The notes under the pieces were generated by a model. It was given only the letters and a program-made list of their open reading frames with translations, was not told the DNA's origin and did no database searches. The position numbers were made by a program, and so were the translations under genes. 64,000 nucleotides of DNA from an uncultured Bacillota bacterium (GTDB lineage: Bacteria; Bacillota; Clostridia; Oscillospirales; Oscillospiraceae). Of the stretch, positions 1-7,602 are shown piece after piece. Each line of letters opens with the position of its first letter. The first letter of the stretch is position 1. The stretch spans positions 1 to 64,000 of the forward strand of contig CANSDP010000009.1 in assembly GCA_947645675.1 (NCBI GenBank), written 5' to 3'.

Positions 1-2
1 TA

Positions 3-1313
3 GACCAAAAATGGAGCGCAGGGTCACTCCTGCGCTTCGCATTTCCCACCATCGTTATGATGATTTTTATGGGACTATATACCATCGTGGACACGATCTT
101 TGTGGCGCAGTTTGTGAATACGGACGCGCTTTCCTCTATCAATATTGTCTGCCCCATTATCAATATCACGGTAGGGCTGGGGACAATGATTGCAACCGGC
201 GGAAACGCGATCATCTCCCGAAAAATGGGAGCGGATGAAAATCAGGAGGCCAAGGAAGATTTCACCTTGCTCATACTCACAGGGGCGGTGATAGGATTTT
301 TCATTCTTTTAGGCGGGACAATCTGGATTGACAAAATTGTTTATGCTCTTGGGGCCAGTGACCTGCTGTTTCCCTATTGCAAGGACTATCTCATGGTGCT
401 GTTTTGGTTCATTCCGGCCAATATCTTGCAAACGCTGTTTTCAAACCTGTTTGTGACAGCGGGAAAACCGGGCCTCGGTCTTGGGCTGTCTGTTCTGGCT
501 GGCGTGGCAAATATCATTTTGGATTACATTTTCATTGTCCCCTGCGGCCTGGGGATCCGGGGCGCTGCTTTGGGGACAGGCTTCGGCTATCTGATCCCTA
601 CGGCTGCCGGGCTGGTCTATTTTGCGGGTCGCAAAGGAACGCTGTCTTTCACAAGGCCAAAATTGAAATGGGCCGTGATTGGGGAGAGCTGTTTCAATGG
701 CTCCTCCGAAATGGTGAGCCAACTGGCAGCAGCCGTCACAACATTCCTGTTCAATCGCACCATGATGAACCTGCTGGGAGAAAATGGCGTTGCGGCGATT
801 ACCATTATGATCTACTCTCAATTCCTGCTGAACACACTGTATATCGGCTACTCTATGGGAATAGCGCCCATTATCGGGTTTAACTACGGAAACAGAAATG
901 ATGTCCAACAGAAACGGGTTTTCTCCATCAGTATGCGGTTTATCGGGTTGGCATCAGTGCTGATATTTTCGATTTCCATGTTCGGCGGCTCCTACATTGT
1001 GCGGCTGTTTGCGAATGATACATCAGAAGTCTATCAAATTGCGGCAGATGGTTTTACGATTTTCTCATACAGCTTTCTGTTCTGCGGCTTGAACAATTTT
1101 ACCTCCGCGATGTTCACAGCCTTGTCAAACGGGAAAGTATCGGCTGTTCTTTCCTTTTTGCGGACGTTCGGCCTGCTGGCGGTCGGCATCCTGTTACTGC
1201 CCCATATTTTGGGAATAGTGGGAGTATGGCTGGCTGTTCCAGCCGCAGAGGGAATTATGTTCGTTATATCTGCGGCCTGTCTTTTCCACTATCGGAAACG
1301 GTACTCCTACTAA
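3..1313 (+). CDS. MATE-family efflux transporter, 5' end outside window
   Basis: Multidrug and toxic-compound extrusion (MATE) family membrane transporter, which normally exports drugs or metabolites using a Na+ or H+ gradient. The open frame runs in from the left edge: codons before the first internal ATG (position 57) read LLRFAFPTIVMMIFMGLYT, which is typical MATE TM1, so the true start is outside the window. About 435 codons are visible, with the family's string of roughly twelve hydrophobic segments and the YTIVDTIFVAQFV signature after TM1. It ends at TAA 1311-1313. The substrate cannot be inferred. Mobile-element debris follows immediately, so it may be element cargo or simply the host gene at the insertion point. 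Confidence 0.9.
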   Translation, partial: DQKWSAGSLLRFAFPTIVMMIFMGLYTIVDTIFVAQFVNTDALSSINIVCPIINITVGLGTMIATGGNAIISRKMGADENQEAKEDFTLLILTGAVIGFFILLGGTIWIDKIVYALGASDLLFPYCKDYLMVLFWFIPANILQTLFSNLFVTAGKPGLGLGLSVLAGVANIILDYIFIVPCGLGIRGAALGTGFGYLIPTAAGLVYFAGRKGTLSFTRPKLKWAVIGESCFNGSSEMVSQLAAAVTTFLFNRTMMNLLGENGVAAITIMIYSQFLLNTLYIGYSMGIAPIIGFNYGNRNDVQQKRVFSISMRFIGLASVLIFSISMFGGSYIVRLFANDTSEVYQIAADGFTIFSYSFLFCGLNNFTSAMFTALSNGKVSAVLSFLRTFGLLAVGILLLPHILGIVGVWLAVPAAEGIMFVISAACLFHYRKRYSY

Positions 1314-1491
1314 AAATCTATCTAAAAAACATCTGCCCAGCGGCAGAAAAGAAAAACCGCCTGGAAAGCAAACTGATCCGCGCCATTCTCGGCGTGAACT
1401 GATAACCGGCCCTGGCCGGGGGAACAAGCTTACCCTTTCCCTCTTCCTCCTGTTTGCGGGCCTGGGTATTTCAAAGAAAGGCTGGTGAACT

Positions 1492-1698
1492 ATGGCCGAG
1501 GAAATCGGCATTTCGCTAAAGGAGAAATTCTGCCTTACTATTGAGAAAGCCTCCCGCTATTTCGGGATTGGCGAAAAGAAACTGCGCAGGCTGATAAACA
1601 GCAACCTGGACGCTGGCTTTGTCATTCAAAACGGAGTGAAAATTCTAATCAAACACCAGCGGTTCGAGCAGTTTTTTGATAAGCTGTCGTCGATTTAA
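1492..1698 (+). CDS. Tn916-type excisionase (Xis-like)
   Basis: A 68-residue basic protein resembling the small winged-helix excisionases of Tn916-family conjugative transposons. These bind the element ends and direct integrase towards excision. The N-terminal half (CLTIEKASRYFGIGEKKLRRL) matches the family's helix-turn-helix region, and the C-terminal part (GVKILIKHQRFEQFFDKL) its DNA-contacting wing. Length is normal. The next feature downstream is a decayed Tn916-type integrase, the usual xis-int order, which supports the call. The integrase is broken, so the pair is probably no longer active. Confidence 0.8.
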   Translation: MAEEIGISLKEKFCLTIEKASRYFGIGEKKLRRLINSNLDAGFVIQNGVKILIKHQRFEQFFDKLSSI

Positions 1699-1818
1699 GC
1701 GCCGCACTTTGCAAAAAGTTTCAAGAAAGCGGTCAGATTGGTATGGAAATCTAGCCTCGGTTATGGTATAATATGATTATATCGTGCCGGGGCTCTTTTC
1801 ACAAAAAGGAGCCTAGCC

Positions 1819-2275
1819 GTAAGCGAAAAGCGACGTGACAGCAAAAACCGCATTCTTCGCAGCGGAGAGAGCCAACGCAAGGACGGACATATGCGTACAA
1901 ATATATCGACGCCACCGTCAGGCCTCAGTTTGTTTACAGTTGGAAGCCACGGACACACGCCCCAGGGCAAACGGGACGGGCATTTCTGGAATTTGTAAAG
2001 GGTGACTCGCATTTTTCCCGGTACTACGACGGCATTTATATCCTGTTCAAGACGGGACTTCACATGAAGGTGCAGATGCCCAAAGTCACCCCCCACGTTT
2101 GCAGGCACACATTCTGCTCCAACATGCAAAGAGCGCCATGAACCCCAAGACGCCGCAATACCTCATGGGCCACTCGGATGTTGGCGTCACGTTGAACGCC
2201 TACACCCATCTGAGCTCTGAGGATGCGCAAAGGCAAATGCCGCAAAACACCTGCAATGCCCGGAATATCAACACG
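1819..2275 (+). pseudogene. Tn916-type tyrosine integrase remnant
   Basis: The coding remains match both ends of a Tn916-family integrase. The N-terminal part reads VSEKRRDSKNRILRSGESQ, then shifts frame into YAYKYIDA and QFVYSWK. The middle of the protein, normally about 400 residues in all, is deleted. The C-terminal catalytic part reads TPHVCRHTFCSNM, then after another shift MNPKTPQYLMGHSDVGVTL and NAYTHL. The catalytic R in the CRHTF motif is still visible, but the several frameshifts and the large internal deletion rule out function. A purine-rich ribosome site (AAAAAGGAG) precedes it, but the start codon has become GTA. This is the scar of a former conjugative transposon. Confidence 0.82.
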
Positions 2276-2293
2276 TTCAAGAGGTTTCAGGAT

Positions 2294-2755
2294 ATGACTA
2301 AAATACTTTTCGTCTGCCACGGCAATATCTGCCGGAGTCCGATGGCCGAATTTGTGATGAAGGATCTGGTAAGGAAAGCGGGGCTGGAGTCGGAATTCCT
2401 AATCGAGTCCGCAGCCACCAGCACCGAGGAGATTGGCAATCCGGTCTATCCTCCGGCCCGGCGCAAGCTGGCCGAGCACGGTATCGCTTGTGCCGGTAAA
2501 ACAGCCCGCCAGCTGAGAAACGAGGACTATGAGCGGTACGATCTCCTGATTGGAATGGATCGGGCCAACCTGCGGAATATGCACCGCATCTGCGGCGGCG
2601 ATTTCGATGGCAAGGTGCACCTGCTGATGGAATTTACCGGCCGCCCCGGCGACGTAGCCGACCCTTGGTATACGGGTGATTTTGAAACCACCTGGCATGA
2701 TGTGCTGGCCGGGTGCAAAGGGTTGCTGCAGGCGGTGAGAGAGGATCGGCTTTGA
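2294..2755 (+). CDS. Low-molecular-weight protein-tyrosine-phosphatase family
   Basis: A 153-residue cytosolic phosphatase of the LMW-PTP/arsenate-reductase fold. The CX5R phosphate-binding loop is at residues 8-14 (CHGNICR) followed by S15, and the general-acid aspartate lies in D123-P124, the family's DP motif. Length is standard. The frame stays open upstream into the integrase remnant (to 2099), but ATG 2294 follows an AAGAGG ribosome site and begins exactly at the conserved MTKILFVCHGN, so it is the real start. The next gene overlaps its stop codon (TGATG), implying translational coupling. The substrate is not inferable: tyrosine or arginine phosphate on proteins is known for the family. 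Confidence 0.9.
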   Translation: MTKILFVCHGNICRSPMAEFVMKDLVRKAGLESEFLIESAATSTEEIGNPVYPPARRKLAEHGIACAGKTARQLRNEDYERYDLLIGMDRANLRNMHRICGGDFDGKVHLLMEFTGRPGDVADPWYTGDFETTWHDVLAGCKGLLQAVREDRL

Positions 2756-2976
2756 TGTTTGGCAGACGAAAAAAACATATCATTCCGCCTTATAACAAAG
2801 CCGGGAAGGTTCCTATAATCCGCTCCAGTATATGCACAGGAGAACAGGTGGCGGGCTTTAAGGACCCTGTCAGCGGGAAGTTCGATGAAATGATGCTGAT
2901 TCGTGACAGCCATGACTTTGCGGAGTTCCTCTCTTTGTACCAGGTCGAGGAGAGCGATATCCAGCGGGAATGGTAG
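2755..2976 (+). CDS. Small conserved protein of unknown function
   Basis: A 73-residue soluble protein starting at the ATG that overlaps the phosphatase stop codon by one base. The N-terminus is basic (MFGRRKKHIIPPYN) and the rest is mixed, with IRSSICTGEQVAGFKD and an acidic C-terminus. I know similar short proteins from clostridial genomes as uncharacterised. There are no membrane segments, signal peptide or catalytic motif. The tight overlap suggests co-expression with the phosphatase. No function can be assigned. Confidence 0.65.
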   Translation: MFGRRKKHIIPPYNKAGKVPIIRSSICTGEQVAGFKDPVSGKFDEMMLIRDSHDFAEFLSLYQVEESDIQREW

Positions 2977-3197
2977 CTGATGTATCTCCCTCCCGTGAGG
3001 AGCATCTTGTTCCAATTCTTCACGAAAAAGCCTGACCGTCCTGGATTTCGTCTGCAAATCCGCGAACCACAGCAAGTCCGCCTCTCTCCCCGATGGGGGC
3101 GTGGCAAAGGCTCTGGAGCCGCTGAAGCGGTATGAGCTTGAAGTTAAATCACCTGACAGCCAGCCGCAAATAGAGAAACCGCAAAGAGGCTGCGTCC

Positions 3198-3385
3198 ATA
3201 ACAGATCCAATCAAGGAAAATCTGATTCCGCCGGAGCTTTCCGCAAAACAGATCTCTTTGGTCTATGCTGCAGGAGCAGATGTGCCCAATCAGTCTGTCT
3301 CTCAAATCTGAAAAACCCGAACGTCGTCTTTGTCAATAACTGTATTCCACGGCTTGCCGAACTGAACGCAATTGACGAAGCCTGT
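3198..3385 (+). pseudogene. Degraded KilA-N/phage-type protein remnant
   Basis: The roughly 400 bases between 2977 and 3384 contain no intact gene. Two stretches in different frames resemble the C-terminal region of phage KilA-N-type proteins: DPIKENLIPPELSAKQISLV plus YAAGADV from about 3204, then CLSNLKNPNVVFVNNCIP plus RLAELNAI from about 3295. The family pattern I compare with is roughly ISLIYASEADVLN then LSNLENLNAVFI. The piece that normally joins these is missing. Both the family match and the boundaries are from memory, so the call is moderate; the absence of a functional gene is clear. Confidence 0.45.
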
Positions 3386-3939
3386 CATTCCAGCCTGGGG
3401 TCGGGCAGGTCGATATAAACCGGGGTGTGGCCGGTGGACTCCACGAATTTGAGCAGGTCCTCCCGTCTCAGCTGAAGGGTGGATGTGGAGATACCCGGGT
3501 GGCCGCTGATGAGCTCGCTGGCCAGAAGGTCCTTGTCAATGACAAGCTGAACGTGCTTCCCCGTGTCAAACAGCAGCTCCATGGCGGAGACCGAGCCGGG
3601 AACAGTCTGCAAATAGTCCCGCATGTGGCCGTCATCGGCAAAGGACAGTCGGGAACAGCCCAGCTGAGCGGAGAGGAATTTGGTCTTGAAGGGCTTGTCC
3701 CCTGGCATCATCAGAAGATAGAACTCGGTCTGCTGACGGTTGCACAGGAACAGGTTTTTACAGATCTCAGAGCCCAGGACCTGTTCCACCTCATGGCAGA
3801 ACTCAATCGTGTCGGCGCGCTCATGGTCCACCCGGACATAGGGGATGGACAGCTCCTCCAGCCGGTCGTAAATGGCCAGCTCCTGGGGGATACGCTCGTC
3901 GGTGGGACGGGCGGTGTATCGGGTCGGGTCAATGCGCAT
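3385..3939 (-). CDS. ProX/YbaK-type prolyl-tRNA editing protein
   Basis: A 184-residue protein of the YbaK/ProX deacylase family, which hydrolyses mischarged aminoacyl-tRNA (typically Ala- or Cys-tRNA-Pro) in the cytosol. Supporting features are the N-terminal IPYVRVDHERADTIEFCHEV, the core CKNLFLCNRQQTEFYLLMMP, and the conserved lysine stretch in KPFKTKFLSAQLG, with length normal for stand-alone ProX. ATG 3939 follows a clear AAAGGAG ribosome site. The gene is monocistronic or loosely linked to the amidohydrolase gene upstream. Stand-alone editing is family knowledge; the exact tRNA specificity is not visible. Confidence 0.88.
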   Translation of the reverse strand: MRIDPTRYTARPTDERIPQELAIYDRLEELSIPYVRVDHERADTIEFCHEVEQVLGSEICKNLFLCNRQQTEFYLLMMPGDKPFKTKFLSAQLGCSRLSFADDGHMRDYLQTVPGSVSAMELLFDTGKHVQLVIDKDLLASELISGHPGISTSTLQLRREDLLKFVESTGHTPVYIDLPDPRLE

Positions 3940-3994
3940 GATATCGCTCCTTTGTCAAAATAGTCTCTCTCAGAGGGAGCCTTATTTCCTCCGC

Positions 3995-4840
3995 TTAAAG
4001 CCCCAGCAGCTTTTGGGCATATCCCCCTAAAATCCCGTCCTTCTCCTCTCGGGTGAGAGGGAGGTCCTCTATAAGCTGAACTCCCTCCTTCTGGTCCCGC
4101 CAGGGGATGTCGGTGCCGAACAGGACCTGGCCGGGAAATTCCCGGACCATGCGGACGAACTGCTCCACCTCCATGAGGGGCAGCTCAGAGGGGCCGTAGT
4201 AGCCGTCGCCCAGAGGGGAGATGCGGCCCAGGGCGAAGGCGGTGTCCAGATAGACCCCGGTGCCGGGCAGCAGGGCCTCCACCCGCTCCCACTCCCGCCA
4301 GCCCCCCATATGGGCCAGGATGAGCTTCACCGGCCCCACCTGGTTCAGGGCGTTGAGGGTCATCTCCGGGGTGCAGTTGTCCCGGAGCGGGAAGCCGATG
4401 TCCCGTCCGGCGTGGGTGAGGACGGTCAGCCCCAGCTCGCCGCATCGGTCCAATATGCGCAGATAGCGGGGGTCGTCAAAGTCCACCCCCTGATAGATGG
4501 GATGGATTTTGACCCCCTTCATCCCCAGGGCGGCCACCCGGGCCAGCTCGGTCTTCCAGTCGGGAAAGTCCGGGTGCATACAGCCGAAGGACCACAGGCC
4601 GGTCTCCCGGGCCCGGTCATTCATCCGGGCGGAGGCGTCGTTGACGTGGACCACCTGCCGGGCGCTGGTGGCCACCGGGAGGACCAGACAGCCGCCGATC
4701 CCCGCCCGGGCCATGGAGGCCCGCAGCCCCGCCTCGGTGCCGTCGGAAAAGGCCGTGGTATGGCACATGGACTGCAGCTTTTCAATGGTAGACCGGGCAA
4801 TTTTGTCCGGAAATATATGGGTGTGGATGTCGAAGATCAT
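3995..4840 (-). CDS. Amidohydrolase-family (TIM-barrel) metal hydrolase
   Basis: A 281-residue soluble protein of the amidohydrolase_2 group (decarboxylases and lactonases such as ACMS decarboxylase relatives). The metal-binding HxH is at residues 6 and 8 (FDIHTHIF). Further barrel histidines appear in LTHAGRDIGF and LILAHMGGW, and the late-strand aspartate in VLFGTDIPW. Length is usual. An AAAGGAA ribosome site precedes ATG 4840. The substrate is unknown. A palindromic repeat separates it from the symporter gene upstream. Confidence 0.85.
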   Translation of the reverse strand: MIFDIHTHIFPDKIARSTIEKLQSMCHTTAFSDGTEAGLRASMARAGIGGCLVLPVATSARQVVHVNDASARMNDRARETGLWSFGCMHPDFPDWKTELARVAALGMKGVKIHPIYQGVDFDDPRYLRILDRCGELGLTVLTHAGRDIGFPLRDNCTPEMTLNALNQVGPVKLILAHMGGWREWERVEALLPGTGVYLDTAFALGRISPLGDGYYGPSELPLMEVEQFVRMVREFPGQVLFGTDIPWRDQKEGVQLIEDLPLTREEKDGILGGYAQKLLGL

Positions 4841-4869
4841 GGGTACAGGGTTCCTTTCTGGGTTTGTAA

Positions 4870-4941
4870 TGTAGGGGCGGGTATTACCCGCCCGCGATAC
4901 GCGGCTCGGCCCCGTAAAAATGGGCGGATACTATCTCTACA
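4870..4941. repeat. GC-rich interspersed palindromic repeat, copy 1
   Basis: The element runs from TGTAGGGG to CTCTACA. The left half folds into a hairpin (GGGCGGGT, two-base loop, ACCCGCCC), and the right end is a decayed GGGCGGAT...CTACA. It closely matches the intact copy at 52263-52341 and lies in the gap between convergent-direction-neutral genes, outside any coding frame. Confidence 0.75.
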
Positions 4942-5014
4942 CGGTATAAAAACCGGCGAAGCCTGTTGTATCATACCACAGGCTCCGCCATTTGGGAAGG
5001 GAAAGAGAGAATTT

Positions 5015-6589
5015 TCATTGCGGGTCGCCCAGGGCCTGGCTTTTGCGGACGGTGACCTTCTCCTCATAGCAGGCGAATACATCATCCACCAGCTCCCTCC
5101 GGGGCTTGGCGGTGAACAGGGACACCACCGGCACGATCACCAGCCCGGCGATCATGCAGAACGCGCCGCAGTTGATGGGAGACACCAGAATAGCGGGGAA
5201 ATAGGCCTTCAGCGGGGAGATATCAGCCAGCATGACCGCGGTGGAGAACACAAAGCTGACCCAGCAGGCAATTTTGGTGGTTCCACGCCAGTACAGCCCG
5301 TAGAGGAAGGGGGCCAGGAAGGCCCCGGCCAGGGCGCCCCAGGATACGCCCATGAGCTGGGCGATGAAGGTGACACTGGATTTGTACTGGATGATCGCCA
5401 GCACCACCGAGATGGCGATGAACACCACGATAAGGCACCGCATGACAAAGACCTGACGCTTCTCGTCCATCTCCTTGACGATGTGGCCCTTGAGCAGGTC
5501 CAGGGTCAGGGTGGAGCTGGAGGTGAGCACCAGAGAGCTGAGGGTGGACATGGAGGCGGACAGCACCAAAATCACCACCACCGCCAGCAACAGGTCGGGC
5601 AGGCCGGAGAGCATAGCGGGAATCACGGCGTCGAAGCCGCCCACGGGGGTCCCGGCCTCGGTGACGCCCACCACGCCGGCGAACAGCCGCCCGAAGCCCC
5701 CCAGGAAGTAGCAGCCCCCGGATACCACCATGGCGAAGAGGGTGGAAATCACCGTGCCGGTGTTGATGGATTTCTCGCTCTTGATGGCGTAGAATTTCTG
5801 GACCATCTGGGGCAGGCCCCAGGTGCCCAGAGAGGTGAGGATCACCACCCCCAGCAGATTCACCGGGTCGGGGCCAAAGAAGGAGGCAAACACCCCCGGC
5901 GCCCCGGCGGCGGGGCCGGAGGCCGTCTCGCCGGACACCTGGGCCAGCTTGGTCAGGGCCGCCGTAAAGCCCCCCTGACTGCCCAGCACCGCCCCGATGA
6001 CGGCGCAGATGCCGAAGAGCATGATAATGCCCTGAATGAAGTCGTTGATGGCGGTGGCCATATAGCCCCCGGCGATGACGTAGACGCCGGTCAGAATCGC
6101 CATCACAATGACGCACACCGAGTAGTCGATGTCAAAGGCCATGCCGAACAGCCGGGACAGGCCGTTGTACAGGCTGGCGGTGTAGGGGATGAGGAAGATG
6201 AAAATAATCACCGAGGCGGCAATTTTTAAAGAGGCGGAGCCGAACCGCCGGCCGAAGAACTCGGGCATGGTGGCGCTGTCCAGGTGCTGGGTCATAATCC
6301 GGGTCCGGCGGCCCAGCACCACCCAGGCCAGCAGGGAGCCAAGAACCGCGTTGCCAATCCCCGCCCAGGTGGCGGCGACGCCGTACTTCCAGCCAAACTG
6401 CCCGGCGTAGCCCACAAAGACCACCGCCGAAAAATAGGAGGTGCCATAGGCAAAGGCCGTGAGCCAGGGGCCCACCGACCGTCCGCCCAGCACAAATCCG
6501 CTGACGTCGGCAGCACTTTTGCGGCAATACAGGCCAATGCCCACCATTACACCAAAAAATACCAGAAGCATGATAAGCTTAATCGCCAT
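5015..6589 (-). CDS. Sodium:solute symporter family transporter
   Basis: A 524-residue integral membrane protein of the SSF family (PutP/PanF relatives), coupling Na+ import to solute uptake. About thirteen hydrophobic segments are seen. Family landmarks are FVLGGRSVGPWLTAFAYG after TM1, the AGGYMATAINDFIQGIIMLF region in the middle and a late LSASMSTLSSLVLTSSS segment, which carries the SSF Na+-site serines and threonines. The frame extends 20 codons upstream, but ATG 6589 starts at the membrane segment and is preceded by GAGAGG, so I use it. Substrate could be proline, pantothenate or another carboxylate. No partner gene is present. Confidence 0.9.
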   Translation of the reverse strand: MAIKLIMLLVFFGVMVGIGLYCRKSAADVSGFVLGGRSVGPWLTAFAYGTSYFSAVVFVGYAGQFGWKYGVAATWAGIGNAVLGSLLAWVVLGRRTRIMTQHLDSATMPEFFGRRFGSASLKIAASVIIFIFLIPYTASLYNGLSRLFGMAFDIDYSVCVIVMAILTGVYVIAGGYMATAINDFIQGIIMLFGICAVIGAVLGSQGGFTAALTKLAQVSGETASGPAAGAPGVFASFFGPDPVNLLGVVILTSLGTWGLPQMVQKFYAIKSEKSINTGTVISTLFAMVVSGGCYFLGGFGRLFAGVVGVTEAGTPVGGFDAVIPAMLSGLPDLLLAVVVILVLSASMSTLSSLVLTSSSTLTLDLLKGHIVKEMDEKRQVFVMRCLIVVFIAISVVLAIIQYKSSVTFIAQLMGVSWGALAGAFLAPFLYGLYWRGTTKIACWVSFVFSTAVMLADISPLKAYFPAILVSPINCGAFCMIAGLVIVPVVSLFTAKPRRELVDDVFACYEEKVTVRKSQALGDPQ

Positions 6590-6702
6590 ATGTATCCATC
6601 CTCTCGATCGCTTTGCTTTTTCACTTTGTTCCGTTGAAGTGTAACGCAAAGAATCGCTAAAGTCAAGAGGTGTTTTTTATTTTCTCAAATTTTTTTGAAA
6701 AT

Positions 6703-6733
6703 TGCGGAGGCGCAACAATGATGCGCCTCCGCA
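6703..6733 (-). terminator. Hairpin after the 49-residue gene
   Basis: A perfect 12-bp stem (TGCGGAGGCGCA / TGCGCCTCCGCA) with a 7-base loop begins directly after the TAG stop of the leftward 49-residue gene. It is followed on the minus strand by ATTTTC, so it is a plausible weak intrinsic terminator. Confidence 0.65.
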
Positions 6734-6883
6734 CTATTCCTCCTCTAGAATTTGCTCCTCCGCCTTGACTTGCGCGCGCTCCAGCAGCCGCGCTGCGGCG
6801 GACACATCCAAGCGCCCCAACGCCTCCAGCGCATCGGTCGCGGCGTTGAACATCATGTGATACAGCATCTTGTAGTCGGTCAT
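6734..6883 (-). CDS. 49-residue acidic helical protein divergent from XRE regulator
   Basis: A short gene on the minus strand. ATG 6883 is preceded by a near-perfect ribosome site (GGGAGGAGGTAGGAAA) and the frame ends at TAG 6734-6736. The product begins MTDYKMLYHMMFNAATDALE and ends AEEQILEEE. It looks like two amphipathic helices with an acidic tail and has no membrane segment. I recall similar short proteins in clostridial genomes and prophages, with unknown function. A perfect-consensus promoter lies 45-70 bp upstream, flanked by an inverted repeat, so expression is probably controlled by the divergent XRE protein. Confidence 0.75.
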   Translation of the reverse strand: MTDYKMLYHMMFNAATDALEALGRLDVSAAARLLERAQVKAEEQILEEE

Positions 6884-6915
6884 TTTCCTACCTCCTCCCT
6901 ATATAATATTATCAT

Positions 6916-6979
6916 TCTATTGATATAATTATATATTAAAGTATGAGAATTGTCAATCAATAGATACGCCCTTTATTAT
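6916..6979. promoter_or_regulatory. Divergent overlapping promoters with 9-bp inverted repeat
   Basis: Minus-strand promoter: TTGACA (complement of 6951-6956), 17-bp spacer, TATAAT (complement of 6928-6933), a full consensus match driving the 49-residue gene. Plus-strand promoter for the XRE gene: TTGTCA 6950-6955, 18-bp spacer, TATTAT 6974-6979. The two -35 boxes overlap on opposite strands. The inverted repeat TCTATTGAT (6916-6924) and ATCAATAGA (6956-6964) brackets the minus promoter and falls in the spacer of the plus promoter, fitting an XRE repressor operator. Binding is inferred. Confidence 0.7.
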
Positions 6980-7002
6980 ACAGTTTAGGAAGGGGGTATT
7001 TC

Positions 7003-7212
7003 ATGAAGGTTGTTCGTTTTTGTTTGAAGGAATATTTAGACAGCCACAAGATCAGCCGCTATGAGCTGTCAAAACGAGCTGGTATTGGATACCCTATCAT
7101 CGACGGCTACTACAAAAACAAGGTTTACCGCCTGGACGGCTACAACCTGGGCCGCATCATTGAGGCGCTGGACTGTCAACTCACCGACATCCTCACCGTC
7201 GTGGAGGAATAA
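7003..7212 (+). CDS. XRE/Cro-C1 family helix-turn-helix regulator
   Basis: A 69-residue protein consisting of little more than one Cro/C1-type HTH domain. The motif ISRYELSKRAGIGYPIIDGY (about residues 17-36) is the HTH, and the C-terminus IIEALDCQLTDILTVVEE is the usual closing helix. AGGAAGGGGG precedes ATG 7003. It is divergently transcribed from the 49-residue gene across the operator-like inverted repeat and immediately followed by the tandem peptide/antisense-RNA units. A repressor role, including autoregulation, is inferred from the layout. Confidence 0.85.
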   Translation: MKVVRFCLKEYLDSHKISRYELSKRAGIGYPIIDGYYKNKVYRLDGYNLGRIIEALDCQLTDILTVVEE

Positions 7213-7255
7213 AACAGACCCGCCCTCAAAAAAGAGAGCGGGCCTGTTCCACACC

Positions 7256-7390
7256 TTGACACGCAGAGGAACTCTGTGATATAATCAAGATGTGTAGGGC
7301 ATTGCTGAGCTTCGGCGATTTGGCCCGACGCGAGGATCAGAGATTCTAAGTCAAAGCTTAGAAACCGTCACTTGGCCGAGTGGCGGTTTC
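7256..7390 (+). ncRNA. Candidate antisense RNA 1 with its promoter
   Basis: Promoter TTGACA 7256-7261, 18-bp spacer, TATAAT 7280-7285. An RNA starting near 7292 would contain CTGAGCTTCGGCG, a probable small stem-loop with a UUCG-like loop, and end around the hairpin GAAACCGTCACTTGG...GTGGCGGTTTC (7361-7390). No credible gene or ribosome site exists in this direction. It would be antisense to the 3' part of the leftward peptide transcript, as in known 3'-overlapping type I antitoxins. The 3' end is uncertain because no long T run follows the hairpin. Confidence 0.6.
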
Positions 7391-7460
7391 ACTTTACCTT
7401 GACCTGAATTGTTACGGTATACTTGCCGATATGGAATGTAACCGTCATTGTCAAAGGCAT
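7389..7460 (-). CDS. 23-residue peptide, unit 1 (candidate type I toxin)
   Basis: ATG 7460 lies nine bases after AAAGGGGG. The peptide reads MPLTMTVTFHIGKYTVTIQV followed by KVK and stop. It alternates hydrophobic and polar residues (beta-strand-like) with a basic end and is not a classical membrane helix. The frame after its TGA continues NRHSAK, matching the end of the unit 2 peptide, so this copy appears to be shortened by a nonsense codon. The downstream hairpin starts at the stop codon. I recall short Firmicute peptides beginning MTVTFHIG, but their function is not established. Confidence 0.6.
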   Translation of the reverse strand: MPLTMTVTFHIGKYTVTIQVKVK

Positions 7461-7526
7461 GGGCATTCACCCCCTTTGCAGAGGTGTAGCCAAACCGCCG
7501 CCGCTTTGCCAGCGCACCTTACCGTC

Positions 7527-7555
7527 ATTTTACCAGCGGTTTCCCGCTCTGTCAA
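7527..7555 (-). promoter_or_regulatory. Promoter of peptide 1
   Basis: On the minus strand: TTGACA (complement of 7550-7555), 17-bp spacer, TAAAAT (complement of 7527-7532). It predicts a leader of about 60 bases before ATG 7460, long enough to fold over the ribosome site. Confidence 0.75.
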
Positions 7556-7602
7556 CAAAAACAGACCCGTCCTCAAAAAAGAGCACGGGCCTGTCCCACG
7601 CC

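Noticed and set aside
1-3400. An intact integrative element
   Set aside because: Integrase is deleted internally and frameshifted and no relaxase or transfer genes are present, so it is only a scar.
4310-6229. A 639-codon plus-strand frame across the amidohydrolase and symporter genes
   Set aside because: Spans two genes and their gap in antisense and is rich in Gly/His/Gln; not protein-like.
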